Positions 13,637-22,869 are shown, numbered from the stretch's first letter. The stretch: 64,000 nt of DNA from DASZUK01 sp963844575 (GCA_963844575.1 CAWJOU010000005.1:1550001-1614000); one strand, 5' to 3'. Notes: generated by a model not told the origin, from the letters alone. Translations and numbers: made by a program.

Positions 13637-16198
13637 ATGGCACGGGCCTACGACGTCGACGCGATCGAGCAGAAGTGGCAGCAGCGCTGGCGGGACGACG
13701 GCACGTACGAGGTCGACAACGACGACCCGCGGCCGAAGTTCTACGCCCTGTGCATGTACCCGTACCCGTCGGGGTCGGCCCACCAGGGCCACGTCCGGAA
13801 CTACACGTTCGGTGACCTCGTCGTCCGCTATCAGACGATGCAGGGCAAGGCCGTCCTCTCGCCGCTCGGCTTCGACTCGTTCGGGCTGCCGGCCGAGAAC
13901 GCGGCGATCCGCACTGGCACGCACCCCCGCATCTTCACCGACGCCCGCATCGCCGAGCTGAAGGCATCGGTGACGCGACTCGGCGCGGTCTACGACTGGC
14001 GGCGGGAGATCCACAGCCATGACCCCGCGTACATCCGCTGGAACCAGCTGATCTTCTCGAAGCTGCTCGCGGCCGGTCTCGCCTACCGGGCGAACGCGCC
14101 GGTCAACTGGTGCCCGGGCTGCCAGACCGTGCTGGCCAACGAGCAGGTGCTGGCCGACGGGACGTGCGAGCGGTCCGGCGACGTCGTCATGGTCCGCGAC
14201 CTCGAACAGTGGTTCTTCAAGATCACCACCTACGCCGACGAGCTGCTCGCCGGGCTCGACGACCTCGAGTGGCCGGAGCGGGTCAAGACGATGCAGCGCA
14301 ACTGGATCGGCCGGTCCGAGGGCGCCGAGTTCGACCTGCCGATCGTTGGGCCCGACCCGGGAGCCCCCCGCGCCGGCTCCCTTCCCGACGGCGCGGGGCG
14401 AGCGTTGCGGGTCTTCACCACCCGGCCGGACACCGCGTTCGGGATGACGTACGCGGTCGTCGCCCCCGAGCACCCGCTCGTCGACGCACTGACGACGCCG
14501 GAGCACGCGGCCGCGGTCGCCGAGCTGCGGGCCGCCGCCGCACTGGAGACCGAGATCGAGCGGACCGCGTCGGCCGAAGGCGGGAAGGCGCTCGACAAGC
14601 GGGGCGCGTTCACCGGGAGCTACGTCGAGAACCCGTTCACCGGCCAGCCGGTGCCCGTCTACGTCGCCGACTACGTCCTCATGGGTTACGGCACCGGCGC
14701 CATCATGGCTGTCCCGGCCGAGGACGAGCGCGACTGGGCGTTCGCCGAGGCCCACGGCCTCCCATTCGTCCGCACCGTCCGGCCGCCGGACCGGTGGGAC
14801 GAGGACGGCGGCGGTGCGTACACCGGCGACGGCGAGAAGATCAACAGCGGCTTCCTCGACGGCCTCGACATCGCGACCGCCAAGGCGAAGGCGATCGAGT
14901 TCCTCGAGTCCGAGGGGCTCGGGACGCGGAAGGTCAACTACCGGCTCCGCGACTGGCTCGTCTCGCGCCAGCGGTTCTGGGGCTGCCCGATACCGGTCGT
15001 CTACTGCCGGGAGCACGGCATCGTCCCGGTGCCCGAGAGCGAGCTGCCGGTGCTCGCCCCCGACGACGTCAAGTTCGAGCCGACCGGCCAGTCGCCGCTC
15101 GCCTCGCACGCGGGCTTTCTCCACACGACCTGTCCGATCGACGGCGGGCCGGCCGAGCGCGAGACCGACACGATGGACACGTTCGTCGACTCGTCGTGGT
15201 ACTTCCTCCGCTTCTGCGACCCGTTCAGCCCCGACGTCCCGTTCGACCCCGCGGCCGCCCGCCACTGGATGCCGGTCGACCAGTACATCGGCGGCATCGA
15301 GCACGCCATCCTCCACCTGCTCTACGCCCGCTTCTACACGCGGGCCCTGATCGACGTCGGGCTCGCCCCCGACGTGCCGCGCGAGCCTTTCCACCGGCTG
15401 TTCACGCAGGGCATGATCCGGATGGACGGGACGAAGATGTCGAAGTCGAAGGGCAACCTCGTTGCGCCCGAGCGGTACTACGAGACCGTCGGCGCCGACG
15501 GTCTCCGGCTGTTCCACCTCTTCGTCGGGCCGCCGGCCGACGACTTCGACTGGACCGAGCAGACCGACCAGGTCATCGAAGGCTGCGGCCGCTTCCTCGA
15601 CCGATTGTGGCGGCTCGCGGCGTCGGCCGCCGACGACGGGCTGCGGACCGGCGAGCCGTCCGACGACGACTGGGCCGTCCGCCGGGCCGTGCACCGGACG
15701 ATCCAGCTCGTCTCCGCCGATATCGAGCGGTGGTCGTACAACACCGCGGTCGCCCACTGCATGGAGCTCGTCAACGTCCTGCAGCGCTACGCCCGGGCCG
15801 CCGACGGCACCGGCGGCGGTGGCGACGGCTCGGCGCCGGGCAACGGCGCGCACCGCGATGTGCTCGGCGAGGCCGTCGACGCGCTGACGCTCCTACTCGC
15901 CCCGATGGCCCCGCACGTCACCGCGGAGCTGTGGGAGCGGCGCCACCCCGACGAGCCGTCCGTCCACGCGCAGCGTTGGCCGGCGTTCGACCCGTCGCTC
16001 GTGGCGGAAGAGACCGTCACCCTCGTCGTCCAGGTCAACGGCAAGGTCCGGGAGCGCCTCGCCGTCGACCCGTCGATCGGCGAGGAGGAGGCCCGGTCGC
16101 TCGCCCTCGCCACCACCAAGGTCCGAGAGGCCCTCGCCGGTGGCGAGCCGAAGCGGGTCGTCGTCCGGCCGCCCCGGCTGGTCAACGTCGTCGTCTGA
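13637..16198 (+). CDS. leuS: Leucyl-tRNA synthetase
   Basis: An 853-residue class I synthetase that charges tRNA-Leu in the cytoplasm. The HIGH motif appears as SAHQGHVRNY (residues about 47-56) and the KMSKS loop as GTKMSKSKGN near residue 600. The CP1 editing domain (about 220-420) contains the threonine-rich TTRPDTAFGMTYAVVAPEH region. The length is normal for the bacterial enzyme. There is no separate ribosome site; a TAGCAT box 8 nt upstream suggests a leaderless message. Large open frames on the opposite strand are GC-rich shadows. Confidence 0.98.
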   Translation: MARAYDVDAIEQKWQQRWRDDGTYEVDNDDPRPKFYALCMYPYPSGSAHQGHVRNYTFGDLVVRYQTMQGKAVLSPLGFDSFGLPAENAAIRTGTHPRIFTDARIAELKASVTRLGAVYDWRREIHSHDPAYIRWNQLIFSKLLAAGLAYRANAPVNWCPGCQTVLANEQVLADGTCERSGDVVMVRDLEQWFFKITTYADELLAGLDDLEWPERVKTMQRNWIGRSEGAEFDLPIVGPDPGAPRAGSLPDGAGRALRVFTTRPDTAFGMTYAVVAPEHPLVDALTTPEHAAAVAELRAAAALETEIERTASAEGGKALDKRGAFTGSYVENPFTGQPVPVYVADYVLMGYGTGAIMAVPAEDERDWAFAEAHGLPFVRTVRPPDRWDEDGGGAYTGDGEKINSGFLDGLDIATAKAKAIEFLESEGLGTRKVNYRLRDWLVSRQRFWGCPIPVVYCREHGIVPVPESELPVLAPDDVKFEPTGQSPLASHAGFLHTTCPIDGGPAERETDTMDTFVDSSWYFLRFCDPFSPDVPFDPAAARHWMPVDQYIGGIEHAILHLLYARFYTRALIDVGLAPDVPREPFHRLFTQGMIRMDGTKMSKSKGNLVAPERYYETVGADGLRLFHLFVGPPADDFDWTEQTDQVIEGCGRFLDRLWRLAASAADDGLRTGEPSDDDWAVRRAVHRTIQLVSADIERWSYNTAVAHCMELVNVLQRYARAADGTGGGGDGSAPGNGAHRDVLGEAVDALTLLLAPMAPHVTAELWERRHPDEPSVHAQRWPAFDPSLVAEETVTLVVQVNGKVRERLAVDPSIGEEEARSLALATTKVREALAGGEPKRVVVRPPRLVNVVV

Positions 16199-16355
16199 TC
16201 ACTGCCGTGGTCGAGAGGGAGGCCGACCCCGGCGGAGTCAGTTCGCCACGCCGTCGGGTACCGGCTGGTTCGGCACTCGACCGAGTGCTCCACGGCGCGC
16301 CGGGGGCTGCCGCAACCATCGACCGACGGGAGCGGCGGCTGCAGGGTGGGAGACC

Positions 16356-17228
16356 TTGGTCGTCCTCTCGGTGTTCCCGCTCGCGGCCACGTTCAGTGCC
16401 CTGGTGCTGCTGATTGAGCACCTCACGGTTGGTATCGCCTTCGACGCCCCGATCGCCATCCGCGCCCCGCTGTGGGTCGACCTGCTACTGAATGTCGTCT
16501 TCCTCCTGCTCGAGCTATCCGCAGCCTTTCTGGTGTGGTATCTGATGGTTCGGTCGGGGGAAGGGCTAACGGCCATCAACCTCGGAGGGCGGCGATGCCG
16601 CACCGACTTCGCGTTCCTCTTGCCGGTGTTCTTCACGGTGTTCCTGCTACCGCTCTGGCTCGGACGGGGCATTCTTGCGTGGGCCGGACTGCATGCTTAC
16701 GCCGTCATCGGTCCGGAGCTTTCTGCCCGATGGGCCGACGTGGTGCTCCAGTGCGTCCACGGGGCCGTGTCCGGGGTGATCGAAGAGGTCGTCGTGCTTG
16801 GCTTCCTGGTCCGACGTTTGGAGCAGCGCGGTTGGCCGGTGGCCGCGATCGTCGGGGTCGACGCGGCCGTCCGGCTCTCTTACCACGTGTACTACGGTCC
16901 CGGCGTTATCGAGGTCGCCCCCTGGGCCGTTGTCAGCGTTCTCGTCTACCTCCGAATCCGTCGACTCCTGCCGTTCATCATCTGCCACGGTATCTACGAT
17001 GTCGGCCTGGAGATCCGAGCGGCGTACCACGTGCCCTACGTTGCGCTAGCCATTGGGGCGACCATCCTCGGCCTGGGCTTCACGGTCCTGTGGGCACGAT
17101 GGGTTCCCGCCGACGCATGTCCCGGCGGGGGACGGGCGGCTGAAACGGACGCCCTGGGTCCCCGGGGTGGGTTGCGCCTGATGGGACAGAGACCTCCCAG
17201 CGAAGCGCTGGGTGGCGTCAGCTCGTGA
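16356..17228 (+). CDS. CPBP-family intramembrane protease homologue, start uncertain
   Basis: A polytopic membrane protein with CPBP/Abi motifs: GVIEEVVVLGFLVRRLEQRG (the paired Glu of motif 1), SYHVYYGPG (motif 2 His) and ICHGIYDVGLE (motif 3 His). The CPBP family (Rce1-like) are membrane-embedded glutamate proteases. The arginine usual in EExxxR is not at its standard place, as in some actinobacterial members. No ATG or GTG lies between 16140 (inside leuS) and TTG 16356, so the true start is unclear and the 5' end may be damaged. It converges on the oxidoreductase gene with an 11-nt overlap. Confidence 0.7.
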   Translation: MVVLSVFPLAATFSALVLLIEHLTVGIAFDAPIAIRAPLWVDLLLNVVFLLLELSAAFLVWYLMVRSGEGLTAINLGGRRCRTDFAFLLPVFFTVFLLPLWLGRGILAWAGLHAYAVIGPELSARWADVVLQCVHGAVSGVIEEVVVLGFLVRRLEQRGWPVAAIVGVDAAVRLSYHVYYGPGVIEVAPWAVVSVLVYLRIRRLLPFIICHGIYDVGLEIRAAYHVPYVALAIGATILGLGFTVLWARWVPADACPGGGRAAETDALGPRGGLRLMGQRPPSEALGGVSS

Positions 17229-18225
17229 AGCCGGACAGCAGCTCGCGGCACCGGTCCGGCCCGACCGCGTACGGCGTGTAGAAGCCGAACCGGTCGATGA
17301 GGTCGCCGAACCGCTCCTCGACCCGGGCGCCGACCTGGCCGGGCGGCGCGACGACGGCGAGGGCGTCGAGCAGCTCGTCGTCGATCAGGCCGCCCATCGT
17401 CGTCCAGTCGCCGCGCTTGGACAACGCGTTGAGCTCCGGCTGGAGGTCGCCCCAGCCGTGGAGGTCGAGCACCGGTCGGTACGCCGGCGTCGACCCGTAG
17501 AACGCGATCTGGCCCTTCACCGCCTTCGTCGCCCGCTCGAGCTCCTCGTCGGTGTCGCCCGTGACGATGAGGCCGGCCAGCGAGACGGTCAGATCGACCC
17601 GCGTCCGGCCGGCCGTCGCTGCGCCCCGCTCGAGCGCGGGGAGGCTGACCTCGCGGAGATACCGCGGCGTCGTGAACGGGTGGGCGAGCAGCCCGTCGCC
17701 GACCTCCCCGGCCACCTCGGCCATGTGGCCGCCGACCGCGGCGAGCAGGATCGGCGGACGGCCGTACGGGTTCGGGCCTGGGTCGAAGAACGGCGTCATC
17801 AGCGTGTGCGTGTAGAACTCGCCGCGGAACGCCAGTCGATCGCCGGTGGCCCAGCTCTCCCAGATGGCCCGGACGGCCAGGACCAGCTCCCGCATCCGGG
17901 GGGCCGGATGCGACCACGGCATCGAGTACCGCTTCGTGATGTGCGGCTTGATCTGCGAACCGAGGCCGAGGATGAACCGGCCGCGGCTCAGCAGTTGCAG
18001 GTCGTTGGCCAGGATCGCCAGGTTCATCGGGTTCCGGGCGAACGCCACCGCGATGCCCGTCGCCAGCTCGAGGTGCTCGGTCGCCCCGGCCGCGGCGGCC
18101 AGCGTGACGAACGGGTCGTGGCTCGCCTCGGCCGTCCAGACGCCCGCAAACCCGAGCGCCTCGGCTTGGCGCGCCGTCGCGGCCAGGTCGGACCCGTCGA
18201 ACTGGAGGGAGCCGTCGACCTTCAT
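17218..18225 (-). CDS. LLM-class F420-dependent oxidoreductase
   Basis: A 335-residue luciferase-like TIM barrel: MKVDGSLQFDGSDLAATARQ, then ALGFAGVWTAEASHDPFVTL, then ATGIAVAFARNPMNLAILAN and GRFILGLGSQIKPHITKRY. This pattern belongs to the actinobacterial F420-dependent group. The substrate is unknown. Its ATG overlaps the stop of the PAC2-family gene (ATGA), so it is the last gene of a phosphotransferase - PAC2 - oxidoreductase operon. Confidence 0.85.
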   Translation of the reverse strand: MKVDGSLQFDGSDLAATARQAEALGFAGVWTAEASHDPFVTLAAAAGATEHLELATGIAVAFARNPMNLAILANDLQLLSRGRFILGLGSQIKPHITKRYSMPWSHPAPRMRELVLAVRAIWESWATGDRLAFRGEFYTHTLMTPFFDPGPNPYGRPPILLAAVGGHMAEVAGEVGDGLLAHPFTTPRYLREVSLPALERGAATAGRTRVDLTVSLAGLIVTGDTDEELERATKAVKGQIAFYGSTPAYRPVLDLHGWGDLQPELNALSKRGDWTTMGGLIDDELLDALAVVAPPGQVGARVEERFGDLIDRFGFYTPYAVGPDRCRELLSGFTS

Positions 18226-19106
18226 CGGCCGTCCTCGTCGCGGAGGAACCGCTCGAGCTCGGCCGCCAGCTCCTCGCCGGTCGGGACCTCGTCGACGCCG
18301 AGCGGGTTCCCCTCCGACGCGTCGATGCTCGCCTCGAGCTTGCGGACCATGGCGAGGTGCTCGGCGTTCCCGGCGATCAGATCGTCGACCTGCCGGCGCG
18401 AGCTGTCGGCGGCCGAGCGGAGCGACGACGAATCGAGCGTCAGGTTGGCCACCCCGGCCAGGCCGTCGATGAGCGCCGCGCTGGCTTCGGGGAACGGCAT
18501 CGCCGACACGTAGTGCGGCACCCGGGCCCAGAGGCTGACCGCGGCGACGCCGACCGAGCCGAACCCGAGCTCCAGCGCGGCCAGCACGCCGGCCGGCACT
18601 TCGAGCTCCCCCTGGACGACGCCGACCTGGGCGACGAGCTCGGCCGAGCCCGGCGGCGCGGTGGCCGCCAGCTTGACCGGCCGGGTGTGGGGTGCCGGCG
18701 CCGGGAACGCGCCGAGGCCGACGACCATGCGGACGCCGTAGCCGAGCGCGAGGTGGACGACCGCGTCGACGAACTCCCGCCAGTGGAAGTCCGGCTCCGG
18801 GCCGAGGAGATAGAGGACGTCTGTCCCCGCCTCGTCGTGGCCGTGCCGGAGCATGGTCTGCGGCCACGTCAGGTCGGCCGTGATCCCGTCGACGATGTGG
18901 GCGATCGGCCGGCGGGCCCGCTGGTCCAAGAAGTGGTCCCCGTCGAACGTGACGAGCGGCTCCGTCGGTTCGTTCAACAACGCGCTGACCGCGGCCGCCG
19001 CGCCGAGCCCGGCGTCGACCCATCCCTCCAGGGCGACGACGAGGACCGGGTCCTTCAGCACCGGGGTCGTGTGGACCTCGAAGAACGGCGCCTCCGACGA
19101 GCTCAC
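18222..19106 (-). CDS. PAC2-family protein
   Basis: A 294-residue protein with the PAC2 pattern: VLVVALEGWVDAGLGAAAAV at the start, FDGDHFLDQRARRP, then GTDVLYLLGPEPDFHWREF and VVGLGAFPAPAPHTRP. PAC2 is named for a eukaryotic proteasome assembly chaperone. Bacterial members are common in actinobacteria and have no settled role; they resemble nucleoside phosphorylase-like folds. The C-terminus is a predicted coiled coil (VDDLIAGNAEHLAMVRKL). The GTG start overlaps the upstream phosphotransferase stop as GTGA, so translation is coupled. Confidence 0.8.
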   Translation of the reverse strand: MSSSEAPFFEVHTTPVLKDPVLVVALEGWVDAGLGAAAAVSALLNEPTEPLVTFDGDHFLDQRARRPIAHIVDGITADLTWPQTMLRHGHDEAGTDVLYLLGPEPDFHWREFVDAVVHLALGYGVRMVVGLGAFPAPAPHTRPVKLAATAPPGSAELVAQVGVVQGELEVPAGVLAALELGFGSVGVAAVSLWARVPHYVSAMPFPEASAALIDGLAGVANLTLDSSSLRSAADSSRRQVDDLIAGNAEHLAMVRKLEASIDASEGNPLGVDEVPTGEELAAELERFLRDEDGR

Positions 19107-20170
19107 CGAGCCGCCAGCATCGTCGCCGCCCGGCGGGCCAGCCGGGCGACGACCGACGGGAACTGGTCGACGCTGTTCGGATCGCCGGCGCCCGCGCCCG
19201 CCCGGTAGCGGGCGTACACGCCCTGGAGGATGCACGCCAGCCGCCAGTAGCCGAACGCCATGTAGTACGAGATGTCCGACACGTCGCGACCGGACGCCGC
19301 CGCGTAGCGCGCCAGTACCTCCTCGCGACCGGGGAAGCCCGGGGCGACGCTGGCCGGGTTCGTCCACAGCAACCGGTCGTCGTCGTCCGGCTCGACCCAG
19401 TAGCAGAGGAGCGTGCCGACGTCGGCCAGCGGGTCGCCGAGCGTGCAGATCTCCCAGTCCAAGATGGCGACGACCTGGCCGTGGTCGTCGACGACGACGT
19501 TGTCGAGCCGGTAGTCGCCGTGGACGATCGAGACCCGCTGTTGCTCGGGCACCTCGGCGGCCAGGACGCGACCGACCTCCGCCACCAGTGGGTCCGGCCC
19601 GTCGACGGCCATCTCCTCGTACTGGCCCGTCCACCGCCGGACCTGGCGGCCGATGTAGTCCTCCCGCCGGCCGAGGTCGCCGAGACCGACGTCGTCGACG
19701 TCGACCGCGTGGAGCGCCGCCAGGACGTCCGCCAGGTCCATCGCGGCCACCCGGCGCGTCGGCAGGTCGAGGGCCGCCTCGGCGATCGGGGCCTCTTTCA
19801 GGATGTGGCCGGCCACGAATTCCATGACGTAGAACGGTCGGCCGTTGACCGTCTCGTCCACACAGAGCCCGTACGTCGCCGGGACCGGGACGTTCGTCGG
19901 GCCGAGCGCGGTCATCACCCGGTACTCCCGGGTCATGTCGTGCGCCGTCGGGAGGACGTGGCTGACCGGCGGTCGCCGCAGCGCGTGCGTCCGCCCCGCC
20001 GCGTCCTCGACCCGGAACGTCAGGTTCGACCGCCCGCCGGCGACGAGGGTGAACGAGAACGGCGGCACCGACCCGGCGACGTGCTCCGCCAGCCACGCGC
20101 TCACCGCGTCGACGTCGATGCCGACCACTTCCGTGTCCGACTCCCGCTGTACCTCTTCCGCCGTCCCCAT
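19103..20170 (-). CDS. Aminoglycoside-phosphotransferase-fold kinase (ACAD10-like)
   Basis: A 355-residue APH-fold protein. The nucleotide loop region is LVAGGRSNLTFRVED. The catalytic Brenner motif is SIVHGDYRLDN and the metal-binding Asp is in AILDWEICTLGDPLAD. The sequence resembles the acyl-CoA-dehydrogenase-linked phosphotransferases of actinobacteria, thought to act on hydroxylated acyl substrates, rather than antibiotic resistance enzymes. ATG 20170 is chosen over the upstream frame start because conservation begins after it. It is the first gene of the operon with the PAC2 and F420 genes and is divergent from the thioredoxin gene. Confidence 0.85.
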   Translation of the reverse strand: MGTAEEVQRESDTEVVGIDVDAVSAWLAEHVAGSVPPFSFTLVAGGRSNLTFRVEDAAGRTHALRRPPVSHVLPTAHDMTREYRVMTALGPTNVPVPATYGLCVDETVNGRPFYVMEFVAGHILKEAPIAEAALDLPTRRVAAMDLADVLAALHAVDVDDVGLGDLGRREDYIGRQVRRWTGQYEEMAVDGPDPLVAEVGRVLAAEVPEQQRVSIVHGDYRLDNVVVDDHGQVVAILDWEICTLGDPLADVGTLLCYWVEPDDDDRLLWTNPASVAPGFPGREEVLARYAAASGRDVSDISYYMAFGYWRLACILQGVYARYRAGAGAGDPNSVDQFPSVVARLARRAATMLAAR

Positions 20171-20250
20171 GCCACCGACGCTACCGGAGCCGGCGTCGGC
20201 CAGCGCATCCGCCGGCTGGCGCTCCCGGACCGCCCGGGGCGCGGTCACGA

Positions 20251-20256
20251 TAGGGT
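20251..20256 (+). promoter_or_regulatory. -10 box TAGGGT of the thioredoxin operon
   Basis: GATAGGGT lies 7 nt before ATG 20264 with no ribosome site between, which indicates a leaderless transcript. Confidence 0.45.
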
Positions 20257-20263
20257 CGGGCGG

Positions 20264-20968
20264 ATGACCGACGTCACCGACGCCACGTTCGAACAGGCCG
20301 TCGTCGCCCGCTCCGCCGAGGTCCCCGTCGTCGTCGACCTCTGGGCCCCGTGGTGCGGCCCGTGCAAGACCCTCGGACCGATCATCGAGCGGGTGGTCGA
20401 CCAGACCGACGGGGCGGTCGAGCTGGCCAAGGTCAACGTCGACGAGAACCCTCAGGTGGCGGCCAGCTTTCAGGTGCAGTCGATTCCGGCGGTGTACGCC
20501 CTACGGGACGGCAAGGTCGTCGACGGCTTCGTCGGCGCCGTGCCGGAGGCCCAGGTGGCCGAGTTCGTCGCCCGGCTGGCTCCCCAGCCGACCGAGGCCG
20601 ACCGCCTGGCGGCCGCCGGCGACGAGGCGTCGTTGCGCCAGGCGCTGGAGCTGCAGCCGGACCACCCGGGTGCGGTGGCCGGGCTGGCCGGGTTGCTGAT
20701 CGCCAAGGGCGAACCCGACGCCGCGCTAGACCTCCTCGCCCGGGTCCCCGAGACGCCGGCGGTCCGGGCGCTGGCGGCCGAGGCCCGGTTGGCCGGCCAG
20801 CAGGTGGCGGTGGGCGACGACGTCACGACCCTCCTCGACGGGCTGCTCGACCGGGTCCGCGACGACGACCAGGCCCGACAGGAGTTCGTCGACGTCCTCG
20901 AGACCCTCGGCCCCGACGACCCGCGGACCGCCGGCTATCGCAAGGCGCTCGCCGCCCGGCTGTTCTAG
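20264..20968 (+). CDS. Thioredoxin-TPR protein, CnoX/YbbN-like
   Basis: A 234-residue protein. Residues 1-105 are a thioredoxin domain with active site WAPWCGPCK (both cysteines present) and the cis-proline in SIPAVYALRDG. Residues 110-234 are helical repeats (EASLRQALELQPDHPGAVAG; AALDLLARVPETPAVRALAA) of the TPR_20 type. This architecture is that of CnoX/YbbN, a chaperone and redox protector that works with chaperonins, although E. coli CnoX has SXXC rather than CGPC. The gene starts an overlapping run with folP2-like and holA. Confidence 0.85.
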   Translation: MTDVTDATFEQAVVARSAEVPVVVDLWAPWCGPCKTLGPIIERVVDQTDGAVELAKVNVDENPQVAASFQVQSIPAVYALRDGKVVDGFVGAVPEAQVAEFVARLAPQPTEADRLAAAGDEASLRQALELQPDHPGAVAGLAGLLIAKGEPDAALDLLARVPETPAVRALAAEARLAGQQVAVGDDVTTLLDGLLDRVRDDDQARQEFVDVLETLGPDDPRTAGYRKALAARLF

Positions 20969-21798
20969 TGCACCTCGATCTCGGCGGTCGGTCGTACGAC
21001 CTGACCCACCGAGCCCTCGTGATGGGCATCCTCAACCGGACGCCGGACTCGTTCTACGACCGTGGCGCCACGTACGGCTTCGATGCGTTCCTCCGGCGGG
21101 CCGAGCAGCTCGTCGCCGACGGGGCCGACATCCTCGACGTCGGTGGCGTCAAGGCCGGCCCCGGCCCGGAGGTGACGGAGCCCGAGGAGCTCGATCGGGT
21201 CGTCCCGGCCATCGACGCGCTGGCCCGGCGGTTCGACGTCCCGATCTCCGTCGACACGTGGCGGGCCTCGGTCGCCCGGGCGGCCTACGGCGTCGGCGCG
21301 GTCGTCGGTAACGACATCAGTGGGTTCGCCGATCCCGACTACCTGCTCGAAGCGGCCAAGGCCGACGCCGCGGTCGTCGCCACCCATATCCGGCTGGCGC
21401 CCCGCGTCCGCGACCCCGACCCGCAGTACGACGACGTCGTCGCGGTCGTCGCCGAGCTCCTCGCCGATCGGGCCGCCCGGGCCGTCGCCGCCGGCATCCC
21501 CGCCGACCGGATCGTCCTCGACGCCGGGCTCGACCTCGGCAAGACGGCCGACCAGTCCCTCGTCCTGTTGCGCGCCTCCGACGTGCTCGCCGATCTCGGC
21601 TACCCGCTGCTTCTCTCCGCGTCGAACAAGACGTTCCTCGGCGTGCTCTTCGACCGCGAGCTCACCGACCGCCGGGAGGCCTCCCTGTCCGCCGCCGCCC
21701 TCGGCGTAACCCTCGGCTGCCGGCTGCTCCGGGTGCACGACGTCGCCGGGACTTGCCGCGTCCGCGACGTCCTCGCCGCCGTCATGGAACAACGGTGA
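20968..21798 (+). CDS. folP2: Dihydropteroate synthase paralogue, FolP2 type
   Basis: A 276-residue TIM barrel with DHPS marks: VMGILNRTPDSFYD at the start, ILDVGGVKAGPGPEVTEPEE, ISVDTWRASVARAA and IVLDAGLDLGKTADQS. True DHPS has DVGGESTRPG in loop 2 and DPGIGFGKT. Both are altered here in the way seen in mycobacterial FolP2, which is reported to lack DHPS activity. The function is therefore uncertain. The GTG start overlaps the thioredoxin stop (TAGTG) and its own stop overlaps holA, so the three are co-translated. Confidence 0.85.
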   Translation: MHLDLGGRSYDLTHRALVMGILNRTPDSFYDRGATYGFDAFLRRAEQLVADGADILDVGGVKAGPGPEVTEPEELDRVVPAIDALARRFDVPISVDTWRASVARAAYGVGAVVGNDISGFADPDYLLEAAKADAAVVATHIRLAPRVRDPDPQYDDVVAVVAELLADRAARAVAAGIPADRIVLDAGLDLGKTADQSLVLLRASDVLADLGYPLLLSASNKTFLGVLFDRELTDRREASLSAAALGVTLGCRLLRVHDVAGTCRVRDVLAAVMEQR

Positions 21799-22814
21799 CG
21801 CCGGGCGGGACGGGGTCCGACCTCGCGCCGGCCTACTTCGTCCGAGGCGACGACGCTTCGCTCGTCGCCCAGGCCACCCGGTCGCTCGTCGAGCAGCTGC
21901 TCGACGGGCGGGATGCCGCGCTGGTCGTCGAGGAGCACGGCGGGCCGTCCGCCGACGACCTCGATATCGGCGCGGTCGTCGATGCCTGCACGACGCCGCC
22001 GTTCCTCGTCGACCGGCGGATCGTCGTCGTCCGTGACGCGGGCCGGCTGAACGCCGCCGACGGCGCTCGGCTCGTCCAGATGCTCGCCGACCCGGCGCCG
22101 GCCATCTCGCTCGTCCTCGTCGCCGGGGGCGGGACCGTCCCCCAAGCGGTCGTCAAAGCCGTCACCGCGGCCGGCCGCGTCGTCGACGCCTCGGCCGGGA
22201 CCGGCCGGGACCGCGGCCGCTGGCTGGCCGAGCAGCTGAAGGACGCGCCGGTCCGCCTGACCGGTGGGGCGGCCAAGCGGCTCGGCGACCATCTCGGCGA
22301 GGATCTCGGCCGGCTGGCCGGCCTGGTCCAGACGCTCGCCGTCGCCTACGGCGATGGCGCGTCCGTCAACGAGGATCAGCTCGCCCCGTTCCTCGGCGAG
22401 GCCGGCGCCGTCCCGCCGTGGGACCTGACCGACGCCATCGACGCCGGCTCGACCAGCCTGGCGCTCGCCACCCTGCACCGCATGCTCGTGGCCGGTGGCC
22501 GGGCCGGGCCGGAGATCGTCGGCATCCTGCACCGGCACTTCTCCGCCATGCTGCGGCTCGACGGGTCCGACGTGGGCTCCGGCGAGGAGGCCGCCGCGCT
22601 GCTCGGCGTTCGGAGTCCCTTCGTTGCCAAGAAGGCGCTCGCCCAGAGCCGACGGCTCGGGTCCGAGCGGGTGGCCCAGGCCGTCACGCTCCTCGCCGCG
22701 GCCGATCTCGACGTCAAGGGTCAGAGCGCGCTGCCGACCGACCTGATCCTCGAAGTGCTCGTCGCCCGGCTCAGCCGGCTGGCCCGGACCCGGGTGCCCG
22801 CCGGTCGCCGTTGA
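21795..22814 (+). CDS. holA: DNA polymerase III delta subunit
   Basis: A 339-residue protein of the HolA/delta family: AYFVRGDDASLVAQATRSLV at the start, a long AAA+-like middle (FLVDRRIVVVRDAGRLNAAD) and the helical collar end (GGRAGPEIVGILHRHFSAML; LILEVLVARLSRLAR). Delta is the wrench subunit of the clamp loader that opens the beta sliding clamp. The Walker A motif is absent, as is normal for delta. GTG 21795 overlaps the folP2 stop by four bases. It converges on rpsT, its usual neighbour. Confidence 0.9.
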   Translation: MTPGGTGSDLAPAYFVRGDDASLVAQATRSLVEQLLDGRDAALVVEEHGGPSADDLDIGAVVDACTTPPFLVDRRIVVVRDAGRLNAADGARLVQMLADPAPAISLVLVAGGGTVPQAVVKAVTAAGRVVDASAGTGRDRGRWLAEQLKDAPVRLTGGAAKRLGDHLGEDLGRLAGLVQTLAVAYGDGASVNEDQLAPFLGEAGAVPPWDLTDAIDAGSTSLALATLHRMLVAGGRAGPEIVGILHRHFSAMLRLDGSDVGSGEEAAALLGVRSPFVAKKALAQSRRLGSERVAQAVTLLAAADLDVKGQSALPTDLILEVLVARLSRLARTRVPAGRR

Positions 22815-22834
22815 ACTGATCGCCTGGTCGGGAA

Positions 22835-22869
22835 GCCGCCGGCCAAGAGCCCGGCGCCCGACCGGCGGC
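22835..22869. terminator. GC-rich hairpin between convergent holA and rpsT
   Basis: GCCGCCGG (22835-22842) pairs with CCGGCGGC (22862-22869), and a nested GGTCGGG/CCCGACC pair extends the structure. There is no T-tract. Its position between converging genes supports a terminator role. Confidence 0.4.

Noticed and set aside
13553..15853. 766-residue open frame opposite leuS
   Set aside because: It mirrors leuS codons, is Arg/Gly/Val/Asp-rich with no domain, and is typical of antisense frames in 70% GC DNA.
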